Positions 30,126-37,376 of a DNA stretch of 64,000 bases are shown one piece after another. Source of the stretch: Prochlorococcus marinus str. MIT 9314 (lineage in GTDB: Bacteria > Cyanobacteriota > Cyanobacteriia > PCC-6307 > Cyanobiaceae); assembly GCF_000760035.1 (NCBI RefSeq), contig NZ_JNAO01000004.1:62001-126000 (forward strand), in the 5' to 3' direction. Numbering within the stretch: position 1 is the stretch's first letter; each line of letters starts with the position of its first letter. The notes beneath the pieces were generated by a model. The model made no database searches. It had not been told where the DNA came from and worked only from the letters and a program-made list of their open reading frames with translations. Both the position numbers and the translations under genes were made by a program.

Positions 30126-30413
30126 TACACTAGAACTTTAAAAATTTTTTAAACAATAAATTTCTAAAATTCCTTCCCGAGACAAAATAATATTTCTTGA
30201 ATGATCACCCAAAAAGTTTAAGTTTATCAAATATAAAATTTCTATTAAAAATATAAATTAATTTTCTTTATGCCAAACATATAAAACAAATCCTAGTTAT
30301 ATTAACTTAATCTCAGTAAGAGATCAGATTAGAAATATAAACGGGAAATCCAAAGTTCTTTAATTTATTAAAACATTCAATTTTCCCTGTTTCGCATCTT
30401 AGATTCAATAAAG

Positions 30414-30665
30414 ATGAATATTCAAGAACTTAAAGTCAACTACAAAAAGCTTTTAAACAAAGCTGCCAAAGCAAACGGCCGTAAAGAAACTGTTTCTTAC
30501 TTAAATCGTGCTGCTAAAATTAAATCAAAAATCTATTCAAACACAAAAGTAAATTGCTTTAGATGTAATGGAGCAGGTTTTCTAAGAATTTCACTAGATG
30601 AGACTAAAACATGTCTATCTTGCTACGGGAAGGGTTTTTTAATTAAAGAAATTCAGCAGGTTTAA
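30414..30665 (+). CDS. Small zinc-finger protein with DnaJ-type CxxCxGxG pair
   Basis: 83 residues. A helical N-terminal half is followed by CFRCNGAGFL and CLSCYGKGFL, the paired Cys-x-x-Cys-x-Gly-x-Gly repeats of the DnaJ zinc finger, expected to bind one zinc ion. There is no J-domain, so it is a stand-alone zinc-binding module of the type seen in cyanobacterial assembly factors. Partner unknown. Confidence 0.75.
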   Translation: MNIQELKVNYKKLLNKAAKANGRKETVSYLNRAAKIKSKIYSNTKVNCFRCNGAGFLRISLDETKTCLSCYGKGFLIKEIQQV

Positions 30666-30680
30666 AAAATTTGATTGCTC

Positions 30681-30836
30681 ATGAAAGATCTCATTCAAGC
30701 TCACAAAAAATTAATTAAAACAGTTAAAGAACAAATGGGATTTTCCGATTATGGGATGTATTGGTTAGCTTTCCTAGAAGGTGGTCTAACTATATGGCTG
30801 TTGGATAGAATATTTTTCCACTGGTTAAAGTTTTAA
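30681..30836 (+). CDS. 51-residue membrane protein
   Basis: ATG 15 bp after the zinc-finger gene, same direction. A basic amphipathic helix is followed by a hydrophobic helix (MYWLAFLEGGLTIWLLDRIFF). The FLEGG motif inside the membrane segment also occurs in the 36502 product (FLFFLEGGIAKIE), hinting at a shared family. Confidence 0.6.
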   Translation: MKDLIQAHKKLIKTVKEQMGFSDYGMYWLAFLEGGLTIWLLDRIFFHWLKF

Positions 30837-30928
30837 TTTTTATTTAGGTCAAAAAAGATTTCTGCAGGTATTTAATAAATTAATTTATCGAAACCATTTG
30901 AAAACTTGTAGGATGGTAAAAAACTAAT

Positions 30929-31156
30929 ATGCAATTACTCGGATTAATTCTTCTTCTAGCTAGTAGCTGGTATTTATGGAAATTAACATCAAACTTTCTT
31001 GATGAACCAACAAAAAAAGAACTGACTAAAAGTTTAAATAACCTCAAAAATAAATTCTCTGAGGGAAAACAAAATTTCACTAAAGCAAAAATAAGCGAAG
31101 CTTGGGAAAAATACAAAGAAGAAAGTGGTGCCTTATCTAATAAAGACAAAAGCTAG
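30929..31156 (+). CDS. 75-residue membrane-anchored helical protein
   Basis: N-terminal membrane helix (LLGLILLLASSWYLW) followed by a charged amphipathic helical tail. The stop codon (TAG) shares its G with the GTG start of the next gene, indicating translational coupling in a string of four tiny membrane genes. Confidence 0.65.
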   Translation: MQLLGLILLLASSWYLWKLTSNFLDEPTKKELTKSLNNLKNKFSEGKQNFTKAKISEAWEKYKEESGALSNKDKS

Positions 31157-31410
31157 TGGACTTTTTTATTATTACAAGTCTCACTAAAGATATTTCTAGA
31201 ATTGATCTGATTGGTATTTTAATTGGTCATTTAATATTTGGTATTGCATTGACGCAGCTTTTAGATTGGACCTGGTTGAAGAACCTTATGAGTGAAGAAG
31301 ATAAAAAAAGAATGCTTAAAAGTTACACATGGAAAGACTTATTAGTTGATGGAGCAATTGTTGCGGTAGTTCTAGGAATAATCTTTTTGATAATTAGCAT
31401 TTTTCTATAA
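31156..31410 (+). CDS. Two-helix membrane protein, 84 residues
   Basis: GTG start overlapping the previous stop. Hydrophobic segments at about residues 18-36 and 62-84 flank a charged loop (NLMSEEDKKRMLKSYTWKD). The next tiny gene starts directly after its stop (TAA then ATG). Function unknown. Confidence 0.65.
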   Translation: MDFFIITSLTKDISRIDLIGILIGHLIFGIALTQLLDWTWLKNLMSEEDKKRMLKSYTWKDLLVDGAIVAVVLGIIFLIISIFL

Positions 31411-31500
31411 ATGAACGTAACTTACATCCTTTTATTTTTTTTAATGATATCAATTGTGATTTTCACTCAAATAATCAATTACTCCGATAAATCAAAATAA
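31411..31500 (+). CDS. 29-residue membrane peptide
   Basis: One helix (YILLFFLMISIVIFTQII). It begins at the base after the preceding stop and ends at the base before the next ATG, so the four genes 30929-31602 are packed without spacing. Confidence 0.55.
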   Translation: MNVTYILLFFLMISIVIFTQIINYSDKSK

Positions 31501-31602
31501 ATGACCGAAGTAACTAGCAACTCCTCAACTGGATGGTACTTAATCGCTTTGGTAAGCACTTTATCTTTTTTAGCCTTAATTTACTTCGGCCAAAAAAGAT
31601 AG
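31501..31602 (+). CDS. 33-residue membrane peptide
   Basis: One hydrophobic helix (WYLIALVSTLSFLALIYFG) with a basic end. Last of the packed run of tiny membrane genes; a perfect-stem terminator follows at 31633-31670. The size would fit a small subunit of a membrane complex, but I could not identify it. Confidence 0.55.
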   Translation: MTEVTSNSSTGWYLIALVSTLSFLALIYFGQKR

Positions 31603-31632
31603 AGTAACTTTTGAAAGACTATTTAAATTCAT

Positions 31633-31670
31633 AAAAAAAGCTCTGCAACTTCATGAGATACAGAGCTTTT
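31633..31670. terminator. Bidirectional intrinsic terminator
   Basis: AAAAGCTCTG (31636-31645) and CAGAGCTTTT (31661-31670) form a perfect 10-bp stem. It has A/T runs on both sides, seven A before the left arm, so it can stop transcripts from the tiny-gene run on + and from the small gene on -. Confidence 0.85.
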
Positions 31671-31722
31671 AATTATTGAGTAACTGATTTATATAAATCT
31701 GTTGATTATAAAACCTTTTTTC

Positions 31723-31812
31723 TTAATCAAAGAAAAAGAGACCGATGAATGTGATGAAGATACTAAATTCACGGCCTCTATGATAACCGCATTTTTCGGT
31801 AGATACGACAAT
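31723..31812 (-). CDS. 29-residue peptide gene with strong SD and apparent ATT start
   Basis: A near-perfect ribosome site (GGAGGTGA, minus sense) precedes two overlapping frames. The frame starting ATT at 31812 gives VVSTEKCGYHRGREFSIFI and a hydrophobic end (FIGLFFFD), with C-ending codons (ATC, TTC, GTC, CTC) typical of highly expressed genes. The alternative is a TTG start at 31811 giving 40 unremarkable residues to 31689. The shared downstream terminator supports a real transcript. Product unidentified. Confidence 0.5.
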   Translation of the reverse strand: MVVSTEKCGYHRGREFSIFITFIGLFFFD

Positions 31813-31943
31813 GAATCACCTCCTTTACTAATGTTTTTTTAAAGATAACTAAAAGAATTAAATAAGGAAAGAAATTCGTTAAAAATTTAAAAGTTTTTTA
31901 ACAAATTAAGGATATAAATCTCTTGAAAATAAATGTGTTGATA

Positions 31944-32609
31944 TTACCAAGGCAAAACTTCTCCTTTGGCATGCCAGAACGTACCCGAGTTATTTTTATT
32001 TAAAGAATCTATACGTTTTAAAAGACCATTTGCTGATTCTTCAGGACTAATTCCATTTCTTGTAAAGCCAGTCATTCTTGTACTCACTAACCCAGGATGC
32101 AAAATAGCTACATAAATATCTTCTCTTGATAAATCTATGGAAAGTGATTTTGCTGCCATGGACAAAGCTACTTTAGACATCCTGTAACCATAAGAACTTC
32201 CTGATGTATTATCTTCAATAGACCCCATTCTACTTGTGATAAAAGCAACTTTAGAAGATCTTTTTAAAAGATGTTTAAGTGATTGAGTCATACATATTGG
32301 GCTCAATGCATTGACTTCAAATTGCCGTAAAATACTTTTCTTTTCTAAGTTTTCGAAAGAATTAAATTCATAAATTCCTGCATTATGAATTAAGCAATCT
32401 AATTTAACTCCAGATAGTTTTTTGCACAAATTTGTTATCGACTCATCAGAAGAAATTTCTATATTCTCTTCAATTCTCACTCCTAAATCTCTAAGTTCTT
32501 TTGAAGCTTTCCTACACGTTGCAATTACATCATCTCCCCTTTTATGGATTTGCCTACATAGTTCTAATCCAATACCCCTATTTGATCCTGTAATTAGATA
32601 AGTCGACAT
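31944..32609 (-). CDS. Short-chain dehydrogenase/reductase
   Basis: 221-residue classical SDR: cofactor motif TGSNRGIG (residues 7-14), NAG motif (HNAGIYEF), active-site Tyr and Lys in YGYRMSK with an upstream Ser in FITSRMGS. It is an NAD(P)H-dependent oxidoreductase of the cytoplasm. It is slightly shorter than the usual 250 residues; substrate unknown. Confidence 0.88.
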   Translation of the reverse strand: MSTYLITGSNRGIGLELCRQIHKRGDDVIATCRKASKELRDLGVRIEENIEISSDESITNLCKKLSGVKLDCLIHNAGIYEFNSFENLEKKSILRQFEVNALSPICMTQSLKHLLKRSSKVAFITSRMGSIEDNTSGSSYGYRMSKVALSMAAKSLSIDLSREDIYVAILHPGLVSTRMTGFTRNGISPEESANGLLKRIDSLNKNNSGTFWHAKGEVLPW

Positions 32610-32782
32610 CTCTAAACTAAAAAATAAAAAATTAATCTAAATCCAAATATAAAAGAAAACGAACTAGAAAAAGAAAAATTTATAAAATTCCTTATTAGAT
32701 TTTTTAAGGTTATGATGGGTTATGAAATTTAAAATATTCTATAAAATAAAGCAAAGATATTTGTATCATCAAAAATTAATTT

Positions 32783-32989
32783 ATGGAAATTTTCAATCAA
32801 GAATTTATAGAAGAGTTTATTAGGTTAACGTGGAGAAATCCTGCTTTCATGGCTATAGCTATCGCGTTAGTTTGGCTTATCCCACAATTATTTATCAGAA
32901 AAATGATGGCAAAAAAATATGAAATAAGAAAAATAGAAATTCAGAAAAATAAAATTCAGAAGCTTTACCCAACTAATACTCCTAAATAA
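32783..32989 (+). CDS. 68-residue membrane-anchored protein
   Basis: A short acidic N-terminus, one hydrophobic helix (AFMAIAIALVWLIPQLFI) and a long basic, coiled-coil-like tail (KYEIRKIEIQKNKIQKL). Probably inserted with the basic tail in the cytoplasm. Family unknown. Confidence 0.65.
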   Translation: MEIFNQEFIEEFIRLTWRNPAFMAIAIALVWLIPQLFIRKMMAKKYEIRKIEIQKNKIQKLYPTNTPK

Positions 32990-33050
32990 GATTTTTATTT
33001 ATAAGATGAACTAATGAATCAAAAAAATACTTTTAGGATCTAAGTAAAAT

Positions 33051-33221
33051 ATGACCTACAAAATAATTAGAATTGATGGGAAAGATGACGAATTAACATC
33101 TCAAAGTTTTGATAAGTATTCAGATGCGTACGATTTATTAGAGGAACTATATGGAGATTTATGTTGTTCAGATGCTGATTATGGAGACATAACCTATTAC
33201 GATATTGTGGAAAATAATTAA
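33051..33221 (+). CDS. 56-residue acidic protein
   Basis: Begins MTYKIIRIDGKDDE and is strongly acidic, with an adjacent Cys pair (LCCSDADYGD). ATG start directly after an AT-rich leader. 9 bp separate it from the next gene, so co-transcription is likely. No family assigned. Confidence 0.6.
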   Translation: MTYKIIRIDGKDDELTSQSFDKYSDAYDLLEELYGDLCCSDADYGDITYYDIVENN

Positions 33222-33230
33222 AAAATTTTA

Positions 33231-33440
33231 ATGGAGAATAAAAAATGGGCTCCCTCCCAAGAAGAAAATTTGGGGGTAATAACGAGTGTATATGAATTCA
33301 TTAAAGAAGAACTTTCAGAACTTCAAAAAAAAACTGGATGTCCTGATTCATTTATTTATGATTTTATTGGCAAGATTCAGAATGAATGGCATCCTGAATC
33401 TTGCCACTCCATAGTTAGAAATAAAAAAAGGAAAAATTAG
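33231..33440 (+). CDS. Hypothetical 69-residue protein
   Basis: Soluble helical protein with two cysteines (KKTGCPDSF, PESCHSI) and a basic C-terminal tail. Closely follows the 56-residue gene. No function can be suggested from sequence. Confidence 0.6.
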   Translation: MENKKWAPSQEENLGVITSVYEFIKEELSELQKKTGCPDSFIYDFIGKIQNEWHPESCHSIVRNKKRKN

Positions 33441-33510
33441 AAAATATTAAATCTTCAACGCAAATTTATAAAATTTCTCTAATATAATTTGAATTTTAAA
33501 ATACTAAATC

Positions 33511-33597
33511 ATGATTATTAGAATACTAGGAATCGTACTTATCCTTGGTACTATTGCATATTATGGTTTAGTGTTAACTGGGCAAAGCAACCTTTAG
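33511..33597 (+). CDS. 28-residue membrane peptide
   Basis: One hydrophobic helix (IIRILGIVLILGTIAYYG) with a short polar end. Too short to classify; included because composition, ATG start and position in a run of co-directional genes fit a real microprotein. Confidence 0.45.
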   Translation: MIIRILGIVLILGTIAYYGLVLTGQSNL

Positions 33598-33620
33598 TTT
33601 TTTAACTTTTAAAATTTCTC

Positions 33621-33833
33621 ATGAAATGGCCTCCTACTTTGTGTTGGACAGCACCAAAAACAATTAATGGTAATAGGCATTTTCAAGTTAAAGCTTATGG
33701 TGGAAAAAATGAAGATAGATGGGTTGATATTTTTCCTACCAAAAATAAAAAAGATATTAAAAGAATCTCGTGGGCAAAACTAAAAACAGAATGGACTACT
33801 GGATGGTTAAGGCTCCCAAAAGATAAAGATTAA
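33621..33833 (+). CDS. Trp-rich 70-residue protein
   Basis: Contains six tryptophans (MKWPPTLCWTAPK, RWVDIFP, ISWAKLK, EWTTGWLRLP). The conserved look of the W and G positions suggests a small folded domain. Starts 23 bp after the 28-residue peptide gene. Family not recognised. Confidence 0.6.
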   Translation: MKWPPTLCWTAPKTINGNRHFQVKAYGGKNEDRWVDIFPTKNKKDIKRISWAKLKTEWTTGWLRLPKDKD

Positions 33834-33932
33834 TTTGTCTATGTAAACAAATATTATTAACCAGAAAACTGTAAAAAATAATACCTAACTCAAAAAAAAT
33901 AACTTCTAAAATTTTTTAAATTGCTGTTTAAT

Positions 33933-34106
33933 ATGAAGTCAGAACCCAAGAAAAAACTCCCTAATAAAAAAGTTATAAGTTCAGCAAAATTTGAGGCTAA
34001 AGAACAATTCACAAAATCTGCATTAGAAAATTTAAAAACAGAAAATGAAAGACTTGTTAATTCACTAAAAAAATCTGGGGAGATTAAAGAATCAAAAAGA
34101 AAATAG
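33933..34106 (+). CDS. 57-residue charged coiled-coil protein
   Basis: I use the ATG at 33933 (MKSEPKKK); a TTG four codons upstream is less likely. Lys/Glu-rich with leucine spacing (ALENLKTENERLVNSLKK) suggesting a coiled coil. No further clue. Confidence 0.5.
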   Translation: MKSEPKKKLPNKKVISSAKFEAKEQFTKSALENLKTENERLVNSLKKSGEIKESKRK

Positions 34107-34157
34107 ACTTACAGTATTTAAAAATTTTTATTATTATAGAAATTTATACATTGAGAA

Positions 34158-34277
34158 ATGATTGAAAAAATCTCTCTAGCAAATTCTCATTTACCTCAAC
34201 TTGTTGGGTTCGTTCTGATGTCAATTGGATATACATTAGGCAATAAATTCTACCTTCCGGAAATCAAACAAAAATAA
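34158..34277 (+). CDS. 39-residue membrane peptide
   Basis: ATG preceded by a purine-rich leader (ttgagaa). One moderately hydrophobic helix (LVGFVLMSIGYTLGN) between polar ends. No assignment possible. Confidence 0.45.
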   Translation: MIEKISLANSHLPQLVGFVLMSIGYTLGNKFYLPEIKQK

Positions 34278-34625
34278 TAATTTCTAATCACTAAAAATAT
34301 TTAAATAAATAACATTGAAAATATATTCCTTATAAAATTTTTCAAAATTTTATCTAATTTAAAGTAAAAACCTTAAAGTTAATTCTCTCATTCAATTAAG
34401 ACTAGTCTTAGGATGTACCTGACACATATATGTAACAGTAAAGTACTTAAAATTGTGAAATCGAAAGAAAAAGTAAGAATTCATACTAATTTTTTTTAAA
34501 TATGTTACATTCTTTAATAATTAAAGGGTTTCCTCTGTAAATAAAGCAGAAATTAGGAAATGTTTGATGTATAAAAATGTCATTTATTCTTTGGCTTACT
34601 AATTGGTCACATATGAAATCTAAAA
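34278..34625. promoter_or_regulatory. Long leader region upstream of the HLI gene
   Basis: About 350 bp without a gene. It contains two GTTACA-type half sites: TGTTACATTC near 34503 and, on the other strand, TGTTACATA near 34430. GTTACA repeats are the building block of the HLR1 element bound by RpaB, but the proper 10-bp tandem spacing is not met. A light-stress promoter for the HLI gene is inferred from context only. Confidence 0.35.
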
Positions 34626-34880
34626 ATGGATGCACTTACTAGTTTTATAGTTGTTATCATCGCAATTACAATTCAATTCTCTTTATACGCCATCAAAAGG
34701 TTGCAGGAACCTTTAGAACCAAATTATTTGATAGATAAAAATTCGAAAAAAAATAGAAACTATATGGGTAAATTTTGGAAAAATGCCGAAATAACAAATG
34801 GGAGATTAGCTATGATTGGTTTTTTTGCTTTGATAATAAACTACGGTTTTTTTGGGTGGATAATACCTGGTTTTATTTAA
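34626..34880 (+). CDS. hli: High-light-inducible protein (HLIP/Scp)
   Basis: 84 residues. The chlorophyll-binding motif AEITNGRLAMIGF (E-x-x-N-G-R-x-A-M-x-G) lies near residues 54-66 and continues into a hydrophobic helix, as in all HLIPs. An additional N-terminal hydrophobic stretch (FIVVIIAITIQFSLYAI) makes it longer than the shortest members. HLIPs bind pigments in thylakoids and protect photosystem II under light stress. A long upstream gap may hold its stress promoter. Confidence 0.9.
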   Translation: MDALTSFIVVIIAITIQFSLYAIKRLQEPLEPNYLIDKNSKKNRNYMGKFWKNAEITNGRLAMIGFFALIINYGFFGWIIPGFI

Positions 34881-34974
34881 ACTATCAATACAGTAAGGTC
34901 TTAAAGAAAAAATCTCTTGTTCAAAACAAACTCTCCTTTTAAAAAAAAAATTTTTATTATAAGAAAAAAAGCAT

Positions 34975-35172
34975 TTGAGTAATTCTGATTTTGATGAAAA
35001 TGGATTTGATAGCTATGGAATACATTGGCTTCAATATGCTGCTTTTGCTGTCTCTGGTTTTGCTATTTTTACAACCTGGGCATTTTTTTATGATGAAAGA
35101 TTCCACAACTTTGTAATGAATATTTTCAGGGTTATTAACTGCAGTGGCTTCAACTGTAATGGAGCATTTTGA
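34975..35172 (+). CDS. Hypothetical 65-residue membrane protein
   Basis: TTG start. One hydrophobic helix (LQYAAFAVSGFAIFTTWAFFY) and a C-terminal pair of cysteines (INCSGFNCNGAF). It is 6 bp ahead of the next small gene, so these form a pair downstream of the HLI gene. Confidence 0.55.
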   Translation: MSNSDFDENGFDSYGIHWLQYAAFAVSGFAIFTTWAFFYDERFHNFVMNIFRVINCSGFNCNGAF

Positions 35173-35178
35173 AATTCT

Positions 35179-35361
35179 ATGGCTAATCCAGATCAAAAAA
35201 CATTATTAATTGATAATGCTTTTGAGGAAATAAAAAACATTTGTATAAATCTTCAAAAAGATGCTGATGCCTCGAATTCAGAACTTAAAAGTTTACTAAA
35301 ACTAATTATTAATGAATGGGAAGAAAAAGAAGAACAAAAAACTGGTTTTGGATTCAGGTAA
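35179..35361 (+). CDS. Hypothetical 60-residue acidic protein
   Basis: Helical, acidic (NEWEEKEEQK) with two cysteine-free ends and one central Cys. Follows the membrane gene at 34975 by 6 bp. A short CTAAG/CTTAG hairpin occurs about 20 bp after the stop. Function unknown. Confidence 0.55.
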   Translation: MANPDQKTLLIDNAFEEIKNICINLQKDADASNSELKSLLKLIINEWEEKEEQKTGFGFR

Positions 35362-35465
35362 GGTTAGCCACTATCTAAGAAGAGACTTAGCCAAAATCAT
35401 TTTAATATGAACAGTTTTTTACTTTTAAAATTTAATACTTATAATTTACATTTTTTAGAAAGAAA

Positions 35466-35502
35466 TTAAAAAGGAATGAATCTCAGATAAAAGACTCATT
35501 CC
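35466..35502 (-). terminator. Intrinsic terminator on the minus strand
   Basis: GGAATGA (35473-35479) pairs with TCATTCC (35496-35502), and in minus sense the stem runs directly into TTTTTAAT. It ends the transcript carrying the 13-codon ORF at 35529-35570. Confidence 0.75.
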
Positions 35503-35528
35503 AGATTTAGCATTAGTTTTATCTAGAT

Positions 35529-35570
35529 TTAAATTTTATAATTTAACTCCTCTGGTGGACTGTCAATCAT
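35529..35570 (-). CDS. 13-codon ORF with strong ribosome site
   Basis: In minus sense GGAGGGATCTA precedes ATG, and the frame reads MIDSPPEELNYKI then stop, with an intrinsic terminator 26 bp later. SD, start, stop and terminator together argue for a translated microprotein or leader. The first codons share ATTGACAGTC with the island repeats at 40350-47889. Confidence 0.45.
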   Translation of the reverse strand: MIDSPPEELNYKI

Positions 35571-35652
35571 TAGATCCCTCCTATTCAACAAGTTAAACCT
35601 ACGCCTTACTTATTAAGAAAGTAAATCAGTAAAAATGCTGATTTATTATTTT

Positions 35653-35754
35653 CTAAAATGTTTGAATTAAAGATGCCAATTCTGGTGCATCTAATAAAAG
35701 TGCAAAAAATGTAAGCACAACTAATAAAAATATGGAAAAGTAGAATTGAATCAT
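35653..35754 (-). CDS. 33-residue membrane peptide
   Basis: A single helix (FYFSIFLLVVLTFFALLL) followed by an acidic-amphipathic end (DAPELASLIQTF). ATG start. It looks like a small thylakoid peptide; identity unknown. Confidence 0.5.
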   Translation of the reverse strand: MIQFYFSIFLLVVLTFFALLLDAPELASLIQTF

Positions 35755-35854
35755 GCTTTAAAATTACTTAAAAAGAATTTTTTAAGTTGTATAAAATAAT
35801 GCTTTGTTTACATAATTAAATATCTCTACCTAGAGAAGTTTAATTAGAGAATAA

Positions 35855-36088
35855 TTAAGATCCTTCAGGGGAAAATATCGTCCTATTTTTTTGCCAATAC
35901 TCACAGCCTTTAAGTAAATGATCACCCTGTGGTATGCGTTTTTCGTATTTTGGACAGATTAAGATAGTAGCAAAAGTTTCTGTAGTGCTGTAGCGAAAGT
36001 GATGGCAAGTAATGCAAATCTTTGTTCGTTTTCGTTTTAGGATAGATTCTTTTAGATATTCCCATTTTGACGGATTTACCTTGATCAT
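35855..36088 (-). CDS. Putative zinc-binding 77-residue protein
   Basis: Four cysteines and two adjacent histidines (ICITCHHFRYS, LICPKYEK, KGCEYWQ) make a plausible metal-binding knuckle. It follows the DUF1651-like gene with a 2-bp gap, so the two are co-transcribed from the promoter with the LexA-like box at 36388. Confidence 0.65.
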   Translation of the reverse strand: MIKVNPSKWEYLKESILKRKRTKICITCHHFRYSTTETFATILICPKYEKRIPQGDHLLKGCEYWQKNRTIFSPEGS

Positions 36089-36090
36089 GA

Positions 36091-36381
36091 CTACTGGAAT
36101 TTATTAGTAACAATTTGCCAACCTCCTGAAATTAATTCATTCCATGTTTCACAAGCACACTCAATGGAATGAAGTCTTGAATTTTTAATTTGAGCTGGTT
36201 CACCTAATTCATTTGCATAGAAAAGATGAGTATATACTTGTAAGTTATTAGATAAAGATTTCTTATAACTCTCAAAAAAAATTAATAAACCACTTTTTTT
36301 GTTAAACAACCAGCCAGTTGGGGGGTCAATAAGACTGCCACGATAAAAATAAGTCCGAACATTAGCAACTCCTGATGTCAT
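36091..36381 (-). CDS. DUF1651-like protein (copy 1)
   Basis: 96 residues with the layout TSGVANVRTYFYRG, then PPTGWLFNKKSGLLIFF, then YANELGEPAQIKNSRL and a helical C-terminus with Trp. It is a paralogue of the 38529 product (SPSGWLLSPDRSRLILF ... YANDLGEPMAIKSS). The pattern fits picocyanobacterial DUF1651. A near-identical promoter with a LexA-like palindrome precedes both genes. Confidence 0.65.
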   Translation of the reverse strand: MTSGVANVRTYFYRGSLIDPPTGWLFNKKSGLLIFFESYKKSLSNNLQVYTHLFYANELGEPAQIKNSRLHSIECACETWNELISGGWQIVTNKFQ

Positions 36382-36387
36382 AAAGAT

Positions 36388-36401
36388 AATACAGTTGTAC
36401 T
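36388..36401 (-). promoter_or_regulatory. LexA-like operator upstream of DUF1651 copy 1
   Basis: Minus-sense AGTACAACTGTATT follows TTGACG (-35-like) and TATATTAAT (-10-like). It differs at one position from the cyanobacterial LexA consensus as I recall it (RGTACNNNDGTWCB). The same arrangement precedes the paralogue at 38837. Confidence 0.5.
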
Positions 36402-36501
36402 ATTAATATAGATGTACTACTCGTAGGCGTCAAGTATTCCTCTGGTAATTATTTAAAACCTAAAATTACTTTCCAGAAATAATCAGCCATAAACTTCTTA
36501 T

Positions 36502-36810
36502 TTGGTAATAGTGAATACAAGTAACTACTTGAAAAGGAAAATATCATTTAAAGAGTATCTCCAAAAGAATGCAATGTATCGAAATCCCTTCTACTTAGGA
36601 TGGAATAAAGGTTGGTCTTTTTTATTTTTTTTAGAGGGTGGCATTGCAAAAATTGAAGCAAAAGGTTTTGGTATTTCTATTACAACAAAAGTTAAGAAAG
36701 GAGAATCACCCCTAGAATCTGCGGATAGATTAGTTTCGAAAGAGCAAAGGATTAGAAAATCAAGATATTATTCTTGGGTTAAATCTATTAATGAAAAAAC
36801 AATAAATTAA
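36502..36810 (+). CDS. Hypothetical protein, about 100 residues
   Basis: Start is uncertain: TTG at 36502 or GTG at 36511. The first conserved-looking block is ISFKEYLQKNAMYRNPFYLGW, followed by a hydrophobic WSFLFFLEGGIAKIE and a polar C-terminus. It shares the FLEGG motif with the gene at 30681. Function unknown. Confidence 0.55.
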   Translation: MVIVNTSNYLKRKISFKEYLQKNAMYRNPFYLGWNKGWSFLFFLEGGIAKIEAKGFGISITTKVKKGESPLESADRLVSKEQRIRKSRYYSWVKSINEKTIN

Positions 36811-36838
36811 CCAATCCTTAAATTTCTAAAGTAATTTG

Positions 36839-36857
36839 TTGACAGTCAATTTAAAAT
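36839..36857 (+). repeat. Diverged copy of the TTGACAGTC box
   Basis: TTGACAGTCaATtTAAAAT lies 24 bp before the GTG start of the gene at 36881. It matches the box repeated inside the element (40350, 41118, 47475, 47844) except for the CGAT centre, and lacks a clear hairpin after it. Confidence 0.4.
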
Positions 36858-36880
36858 AGAAAAATAGTCATTTATTTTTC

Positions 36881-37138
36881 GTGTCCAATAAATTTTATGA
36901 ATGGTGGAAAAACCATAGAAAAGTTGTAACCTATGGGGCTTTTATCATCTTGTTTGGTTTTTATTTATCTCCTATTGTCAAAGAAGCAAAATACAAAAAC
37001 CAATGTATTAAGTACTCTACTAAAGGAGCTTTAACTAAATTTAATAAGAATGATATTGGAAAAACTTTACTAGAAGAAACAGGTTTGAATATTGAAGAAC
37101 TAGCAAAGATTGAAGGTTATAAGAATTGCATTAATTAA
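36881..37138 (+). CDS. 85-residue membrane protein
   Basis: GTG start. One hydrophobic helix (VVTYGAFIILFGFYLSPIV), then a domain with two cysteines (KYKNQCIKYS, YKNCIN). Related in its post-helix region to the gene at 8940. Preceded by a diverged TTGACAGTC box. Function unknown. Confidence 0.6.
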   Translation: MSNKFYEWWKNHRKVVTYGAFIILFGFYLSPIVKEAKYKNQCIKYSTKGALTKFNKNDIGKTLLEETGLNIEELAKIEGYKNCIN

Positions 37139-37169
37139 AAAGTTCGCAAAAATTATGCTGAGTTTTTAA

Positions 37170-37376
37170 ATGATTAAAGGTATCTCTAAACTTATTTTAT
37201 TAATACTATTATTTGGATTTATATCAATAAGTCCAAAAACAAGATACTTGGTTGGCATAACTCTAAAAGAAATTTCTTCATTTCTTTTATGGACTGTTAA
37301 ATTTGAAGATAGAGAAAAATGGATTATAGATAAACCAAGTTGGATACCTGACCAAAAAATTAAGCCATCTTATTAA
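37170..37376 (+). CDS. 68-residue membrane protein, paralogue of 47263
   Basis: An N-terminal hydrophobic segment (ISKLILLILLFGFISISPKTRY), then a second mildly hydrophobic helix ending FLLWTVKFEDREKW. The 47263 product has the same plan (FNPISRIYIADYLEKIS, FLFKTVSEEDLNKW). It ends directly at the ATG of the ligase-domain gene (TAA then ATG). Confidence 0.6.
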   Translation: MIKGISKLILLILLFGFISISPKTRYLVGITLKEISSFLLWTVKFEDREKWIIDKPSWIPDQKIKPSY

